NCBI RefSeq assembly: GCF_003254275.1
Contig: NZ_QKZK01000020.1
Location: forward strand, 1 to 59,876
From: Breznakibacter xylanolyticus
GTDB taxonomy: Bacteria; Bacteroidota; Bacteroidia; Bacteroidales; Marinilabiliaceae
DNA: 59,876 nucleotides
Direction of reading: 5' to 3'
Shown: positions 55,728-59,876 of the stretch, in pieces
How positions within the stretch are numbered: the first letter of the stretch is position 1
How the letters are laid out: each line of letters starts with the position of its first letter
Made by a program: the position numbers and the translations under genes
Notes under the pieces: model-generated
The model's database searches: none
Told to the model about the DNA's origin: nothing
The model's input: only the letters and a program-made list of their open reading frames with translations

Positions 55728-56618
55728 CTAGCGTTTGTGAAACAATGACATCAATGCTTTCACGTAGTCCTCGTCAGTGGCCACAGAAACATGGTCTACA
55801 CCGCTCTTGCGAAAGATGGTTTGCGTGCGCGTGTGGTTTTCTATCCACCAACGTCGGTAATGTTCTCTCACCTGACTGCTTGATGTATTCACCCAACGAA
55901 TCTGTTGGGTCTCGGCGTCTTTGAGTTTCATCCATCCCACGGGGGGAATTTCTGTTTCACGCTTATCATACACCTTCAAGGCCACGATGTCGTGCTTTTG
56001 GTTGGCAATTTTGAGCGCATCTTCAAAACGATCGTCCATAAAGTCGGATATCACAAAGCATGTACACCGTTTTTTTATGGCATTTTTCATAAAACGCAGT
56101 GCTTCCGAAATATCTGTCTCACTATTTTCGGGGGTGAAGGTGATTAACTCCCGAATGAGGTGAAGGATGTGTTTACGCCCCTTCTGGGGGGGAATGAATT
56201 TCTCAATTTTGTTACTGAAAAACACCATCCCGATTTTATCGTTATTTTGGATGGCCGAAAAAGCCAATGTAGCTGCTATTTCGGTGGCAACATTGCGCTT
56301 ATAGCGCATTTGCGTACCAAACTCATGTGATCCCGATACGTCGATGAGCAGCATCACAGTCAGTTCCCGTTCTTCTTCAAACACCTTTACAAATGGGTGA
56401 TTGAGTCGGGCAGTCACGTTCCAGTCGATGTTCCGAACATCATCGCCGAATTGATACTCACGTACTTCACTAAAAGTCATCCCGCGCCCTTTAAAGGCCG
56501 AGTGATATTCGCCGGCAAATATGTGATTGGAAAGACCGCGCGTCTTGATCTCAATCTGCCGGACTTTTTTAATCAGTTCTGTTGCTTCCAAGTCATTCGT
56601 TTTTTTGATGGATGACAA
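55728..56618 (-). CDS. DUF58-domain protein of the bat operon
   Basis: A 296-residue cytoplasmic vWA-like protein. The DUF58 signature RGMTFSEVREYQFGDDVRNIDW (shortened: SEVREYQFGDDVRNIDW) spans about 50-66 and a MIDAS-like DVSGS is at 93-97. The family pairs with MoxR AAA ATPases, which are thought to act as chaperones on the vWA partner. It lies between moxR and the BatD-like gene on the same strand, 316 bases after moxR. Confidence 0.9.
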   Translation of the reverse strand: MSSIKKTNDLEATELIKKVRQIEIKTRGLSNHIFAGEYHSAFKGRGMTFSEVREYQFGDDVRNIDWNVTARLNHPFVKVFEEERELTVMLLIDVSGSHEFGTQMRYKRNVATEIAATLAFSAIQNNDKIGMVFFSNKIEKFIPPQKGRKHILHLIRELITFTPENSETDISEALRFMKNAIKKRCTCFVISDFMDDRFEDALKIANQKHDIVALKVYDKRETEIPPVGWMKLKDAETQQIRWVNTSSSQVREHYRRWWIENHTRTQTIFRKSGVDHVSVATDEDYVKALMSLFHKR

Positions 56619-56934
56619 AAATGTTATCCTAAAAACAGTGTTGTTGGGTTGGTGTTTGTCTGAAATACCGATGAGTCTTTAAACAACCGCCGCTAATGCA
56701 TTTTCTAACGTGAAATTGTCGCTATATCACACCAAACAACACCGTTTCGTCCCTTATGAAAGGCCGGACAAAAGAATGAATCCTTAGTCCCTTGGGATTA
56801 TCACAATCTTCATTGAGAAAAGGCTGGGTAATGACATTGTCATTCTTAGCCTTTCCTCTTTTATCATGACGTAACCATTGATACCATTATTCTATTCTAC
56901 TCCGGCGCATTTTGATATGCTCAAAGGCAAATGA
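56619..56934. other. 316-base gap between moxR and the DUF58 gene, with a two-stage hairpin
   Basis: No open frame or RNA gene is visible. The outer arms AAAGGCT (56819-56825) and AGCCTTT (56848-56854) enclose an inner palindrome AATGACA-T-TGTCATT (56830-56844). A short T run follows on the minus strand, so the structure could lower transcription from moxR into the rest of the operon. No exact TAnnTTTG box for DUF58 was found in the gap. Confidence 0.45.
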
Positions 56935-57930
56935 TCATGGTACCTCTACTGTGTTTAGTATTTCGCTAATGATTTCCTCTGAGGTCACGTTGTTGGCTTC
57001 TGCTTCGTACGACAAGCCAATGCGGTGACGCATGACATCGTGGCACACGGCACGCACATCCTCGGGCACTACGTAGCCGCGGCGCTTAATAAATGCATAT
57101 GCCTTGGAGGCCATGGCAAGGCTGATGGAAGCACGCGGCGAAGCGCCGTATGAAATCATGTCCTTGAATTGCGACAACTTGTAATCGGCCGGAAAACGAG
57201 TGGCATAAACGATGTCGACAATGTATTTTTCAATTTTTTCATCCATGTAAACATCTTTCACCACCTGGCGGGCTTTAATGATGTCCTGGGGTTTTAAAAT
57301 CGCTGATGCCTTGGGGAAACTCTTGGCAAGGTTGTGACGGATAATGAGTTGTTCCTCCTCTTTCTTAGGATAATCAATCACCACCTTGAGCATGAAACGG
57401 TCTACCTGTGCTTCCGGTAATGGGTAGGTTCCTTCTTGTTCAATGGGGTTTTGGGTGGCCATGACCAAGAATGGTTCCTCCAGAGGATAAGTGTGATCGC
57501 CAATGGTGACTTGACGTTCCTGCATGGCCTCGAGCAAGGCACTCTGAACCTTTGCCGGGGCACGGTTTATCTCATCGGCCAGCACAAAATTGGTAAATAA
57601 GGGCCCTTTGCGAACCACAAACTCTTCGTTCTTTTGGCTATAAATCAGGGTCCCCAATAAGTCTGCCGGCAGCAGGTCGGGGGTAAACTGGATGCGGGCA
57701 AATTTTGCGTCAATAACACTGGCAAGGGTGTTTATGGCCAATGTTTTGGCCAGACCTGGAACCCCTTCAAGCAGGATGTGGCCATTGCTGAGCATCCCAA
57801 TTAAAAGACATTCAACCAAATGCTTTTGACCAACAATCACTTTCCCCATCTCAATGTTGATGAGATCTACAAACGAACTTTGTTCTTTAATGCGCTCATT
57901 CAATTCGCGGATGTCTACCGATTGCTCCAT
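56935..57930 (-). CDS. moxR: MoxR-family AAA+ ATPase
   Basis: A 331-residue AAA+ protein with Walker A GVPGLAKT at 56-63, Walker B FVLADEINRAPAKVQ near 115, sensor 1 in MATQNPIEQEGTYPLPEAQ near 155 and an arginine finger region near VDRFMLKVV. MoxR proteins are chaperone-like and act on vWA proteins encoded beside them. Here it leads the bat operon, whose BatA, BatB and DUF58 proteins are the likely targets. The start is the ATG at 57930, 60 bases after a promoter box. Confidence 0.93.
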   Translation of the reverse strand: MEQSVDIRELNERIKEQSSFVDLINIEMGKVIVGQKHLVECLLIGMLSNGHILLEGVPGLAKTLAINTLASVIDAKFARIQFTPDLLPADLLGTLIYSQKNEEFVVRKGPLFTNFVLADEINRAPAKVQSALLEAMQERQVTIGDHTYPLEEPFLVMATQNPIEQEGTYPLPEAQVDRFMLKVVIDYPKKEEEQLIIRHNLAKSFPKASAILKPQDIIKARQVVKDVYMDEKIEKYIVDIVYATRFPADYKLSQFKDMISYGASPRASISLAMASKAYAFIKRRGYVVPEDVRAVCHDVMRHRIGLSYEAEANNVTSEEIISEILNTVEVP

Positions 57931-57989
57931 ACTTATTTTTGTTTTATTGATGTTTAGGTCTTTGTGTGTACTTTTTTATTAAAGGTCTC

Positions 57990-57997
57990 CAAAATTA
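57990..57997 (-). promoter_or_regulatory. Candidate -7 box (TAATTTTG) for moxR and the bat operon
   Basis: Exact TAnnTTTG match on the minus strand, 59 bases before the moxR ATG. Confidence 0.45.
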
Positions 57998-58090
57998 TAA
58001 CATTGTCACTTGTTCACATCTGTTGTCTTGTTAATGTTTGTTAAACATTTTTTTGTGTTTTTCTTCAACCTAAAGTACATCACAAACGTT

Positions 58091-58098
58091 TAAATTTG
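58091..58098 (+). promoter_or_regulatory. Candidate -7 box (TAAATTTG) for the PHP-phosphatase gene
   Basis: Exact TAnnTTTG match, 69 bases before the ATG at 58168. Confidence 0.45.
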
Positions 58099-58167
58099 CA
58101 GATTCATATTTCAATTCAACACTTTTAGCGTTTTTTATGAGTGTCGAAATTATAAAATTCATCTTCA

Positions 58168-59052
58168 ATGGCACAACACTTTTTTTCTTATCATACCCAC
58201 TCTGACTTTTGCGATGGCAAAGCCTCCATGTCGGATGTTTGTGAACAGGCCATTGACTTGGGCATGAAGGCATTGGCTTTCACCAGTCATGCCCCTGTTC
58301 CCTTTGAAAATACTTACAGCCTTCGTTTTGAAGCGTTAATGGATTATCGGAATGCCTTTGATGCCGTAAAGTCACGCTATGGAAACCGTCTTGATCTATT
58401 TCTGGGGCTGGAAGCTGATTTCATTCCCGGTGAAACCGTCTCGTTTTATGAATGGCGCAAGCTGCTCAAGCTCGATTTTATCATTGGCTCGGTGCATCTG
58501 GTAAAGGATCCTCTCAGTGGTCAAAAATGGTTTATCGATGGTGCTCCCGAGAATTACGAAAAAGGACTCAAGATTGTGTATGATGGTGACATTCAGCGCG
58601 GCGTGAGGGATTATTTTCAGCAAGTGAGGCAGATGATTCGTAGCGAAAGACCCGATATTATTGGACATATTGACAAGGTGAAGATGAACAACCGCGATCG
58701 TTTTTTTCATCCCTCCGAAGCGTGGTTTGTCAAGGATTTCTTTCAAACACTCGATGTGGTTAAAGAGATTGGCGGTGTGGTGGAAATCAACTCTCGCGGC
58801 ATTTATCGGGGAAAATATCACGAGTGCTTCCCCCATGTCGATGGCATCAGGCGCTGTATGGAGTTAGGAATTCCCCTGACCCTGGCTTCTGATACCCATC
58901 AGCCCATTGAATTGGAGCATGGTTTCGATTTAGCGCTTGAAACTGCGGTACTGGCCGGTGTTAAAAATGTCGTGATGTTTCAACCCAACGGCTGGCAGCC
59001 GGTGCCTGTGGTGCAGTTTTGCTCACATCATTCCACTAAAGAAGTGCGGTGA
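58168..59052 (+). CDS. PHP-domain histidinol-phosphatase-like metalloenzyme
   Basis: A 294-residue phosphoesterase of the PHP superfamily. The metal ligands are seen in HTHSDFCDGKAS near 9-20, in the ASHAPVP-like TSHAPVPFE near 40-48, in LGLEADFIPG near 89, GSVHLV near 110, IIGHIDKVK near 170 and LASDTHQP near 248. The length and motif order fit HisK/HolPase (histidinol phosphatase, histidine synthesis). No other his genes are in the window, so another small phosphate ester could be the substrate. It is divergent from moxR. Confidence 0.82.
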   Translation: MAQHFFSYHTHSDFCDGKASMSDVCEQAIDLGMKALAFTSHAPVPFENTYSLRFEALMDYRNAFDAVKSRYGNRLDLFLGLEADFIPGETVSFYEWRKLLKLDFIIGSVHLVKDPLSGQKWFIDGAPENYEKGLKIVYDGDIQRGVRDYFQQVRQMIRSERPDIIGHIDKVKMNNRDRFFHPSEAWFVKDFFQTLDVVKEIGGVVEINSRGIYRGKYHECFPHVDGIRRCMELGIPLTLASDTHQPIELEHGFDLALETAVLAGVKNVVMFQPNGWQPVPVVQFCSHHSTKEVR

Positions 59053-59308
59053 GTATCAAGTATTGAAACTTATGTTCGAACAAGTGCAAAAGTGCAAGCG
59101 TACATCAGTTCCATTTTTTAGTTTTTGAAATAGGCACTTTGTAAATAATCTTAAAGCCACAACGGGGCGAAATCCGTCAGCACTGGGCATCGCCCTGTGT
59201 GCAAAGCAATCAGGAACCACCCAAAGCCCCAACGGGATGAAAGCCATAACTGCCTAAACTGTTAATTACTGCCGGTTCGGTTATGTGCTGCGTCCAACAA
59301 CGTTTTCG
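59053..59308. repeat. Intergenic repeat remnants before the 147-bp units
   Basis: No gene is visible. The stretch contains GGGCATCGCCC at 59185-59195, also present at 20527-20537, and CCACAACGGGGCGAAA / CCCCAACGGGATGAAA phrases at 59157-59240. These short GC-rich motifs recur in the 20.5-kb repeat. Confidence 0.5.
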
Positions 59309-59455
59309 CTCCGCTAGCGCGGATTTGCAATCCGTGCTATTGCAAGTGTCAAGTTTGTAGTGTTTTAATGCAGCAAAAGAAATCTCCCCCGTTGGAGCTT
59401 TGCGGCCAAACCTTTTTGTAGGCGACTTGCCTGTCATTGTCTATGTGACTATTTA
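59309..59455 (+). repeat. 147-bp repeat, unit 1
   Basis: Begins CTCCGCTAGCGCGGATTTGC, where CCGCTAGCGCGG is nearly palindromic and GCGGATT is followed by AATCCG, so the head folds into a REP-like hairpin. The rest carries TGTTTTAATGCAGCAAAAGA and CGACTTGCCTGTCATTGTC. No reading frame is conserved. Confidence 0.8.
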
Positions 59456-59502
59456 AAATTAGTTTTTAATGCGAGTTAAGAGTTGAATGGCTTAACGTGT
59501 TT

Positions 59503-59649
59503 CTCCGCTAGCGCGGATTTGCAATCCGTGCAATTGCAAGTGTCAAGTTTGTAGTGTTTTAATGCAGCAAAAGAAATCTCCCCTGTTGGGGCTATGCGGC
59601 CTAATCTTTTTGTCAGCGACTTGCCTGTTGTTGTCCATGTGTCTATTTC
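59503..59649 (+). repeat. 147-bp repeat, unit 2
   Basis: Same length and order as unit 1, starting 194 bases after it, with scattered substitutions. The 47-base spacer between units 1 and 2 is unrelated to the next one. Confidence 0.8.
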
Positions 59650-59737
59650 AATAAATCAACATAAAACTCTGTGCCCCTGAGTCTCAGTGTTCATTGAAAA
59701 CTCTATTAAAACGTTGTTCTCATCTGTTGTGATGCTC

Positions 59738-59876
59738 CTCCGCTAGCGCGGATTTGCAATCCGTGCCATTGCAATTGTCAAGTTTGTAATGTTTTAATGC
59801 AGCAAAAAAAAAGTCTCCCCCGTTGGGGCTATGCGGCCTAACCTTTTTGTCAGCGACTTGCCTGTTATTGTCCATG
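59738..59876 (+). repeat. 147-bp repeat, unit 3, cut by window end
   Basis: Starts 235 bases after unit 2, in the same orientation, and runs to the last base. The 88-base spacer before it carries the phrase AACTCTGTGCCCCTGAGTC, also seen in altered form near the 198-bp repeat at 49.75 kb. Confidence 0.8.

Noticed and set aside
59309-59876. CRISPR array
   Set aside because: Units are 147 bp with unequal spacers of 47 and 88 bases, far outside CRISPR dimensions, and no cas gene is present.

Overview
The window reads as chromosomal DNA of a member of the Bacteroidota. The signs are the full aerotolerance (bat/moxR) operon, a SusC-like TonB-dependent receptor beside a LytS/LytTR two-component pair, a Bacteroides-type M49 peptidase with an HECLGH zinc motif, a large single-chain PurL, and start regions that often lack Shine-Dalgarno sequences but carry the phylum's TAnnTTTG -7 promoter box. 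Most genes are housekeeping or core accessory. I found no rRNA, tRNA, CRISPR array, prophage or defence island. No genus is assigned.

Layout. 1-548: clipped 5' end of an insertion-sequence transposase and a likely gene remnant. 586-3815: WecA-like sugar-phosphate transferase and gyrB. 4102-8908: outer-membrane barrel and giant TPR lipoprotein-type/periplasmic protein. 8909-9596: non-coding DNA with two strong inverted repeats. 9597-15193: glycosyltransferase, then a trehalose locus (OtsA-OtsB fusion divergent from a GH15 hydrolase). 15201-19424: TonB receptor, histidine kinase and LytTR regulator in one operon. 19652-25552: ftsE, murB, mltG, uvrB, interspersed with repeats. 25619-26473: membrane barrel. 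26693-31159: galactose (Leloir) locus galM / GntR regulator / galK / galT. 31320-35012: purL. 35093-36627: a His-rich secreted protein, a palindromic repeat cluster and a 65-residue gene. 36973-38688: amtB-glnK. 38751-43005: class IV aminotransferase, dipeptidyl peptidase III and a coupled secreted protein. 43128-48829: ppk1, a ferredoxin-NADP reductase-like enzyme, queA and an Smr/DUF2027 protein. 48897-57930: the bat operon on the minus strand (moxR, DUF58, BatD-like, batA, batB, batC, batD, then batE after a 400-bp repeat-filled gap). 58168-59052: PHP-domain phosphatase. 59053-59876: three copies of a 147-bp repeat.

The least explained material lies between genes: (i) two ungapped 198-bp dispersed repeats, 29 kb apart, built from a module whose complementary arms are arranged like an H-type pseudoknot; (ii) a family of elements bounded by CAATGTCGTT inverted ends; (iii) the 147-bp repeats with a GCTAGC palindromic head; (iv) short hairpins with a constant TCACGAGGCTG loop and changing arms after murB; (v) four phased GTGTATG repeats before amtB. 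No new protein system is evident. Functions given are family-level inferences from the sequence; no database search was run.
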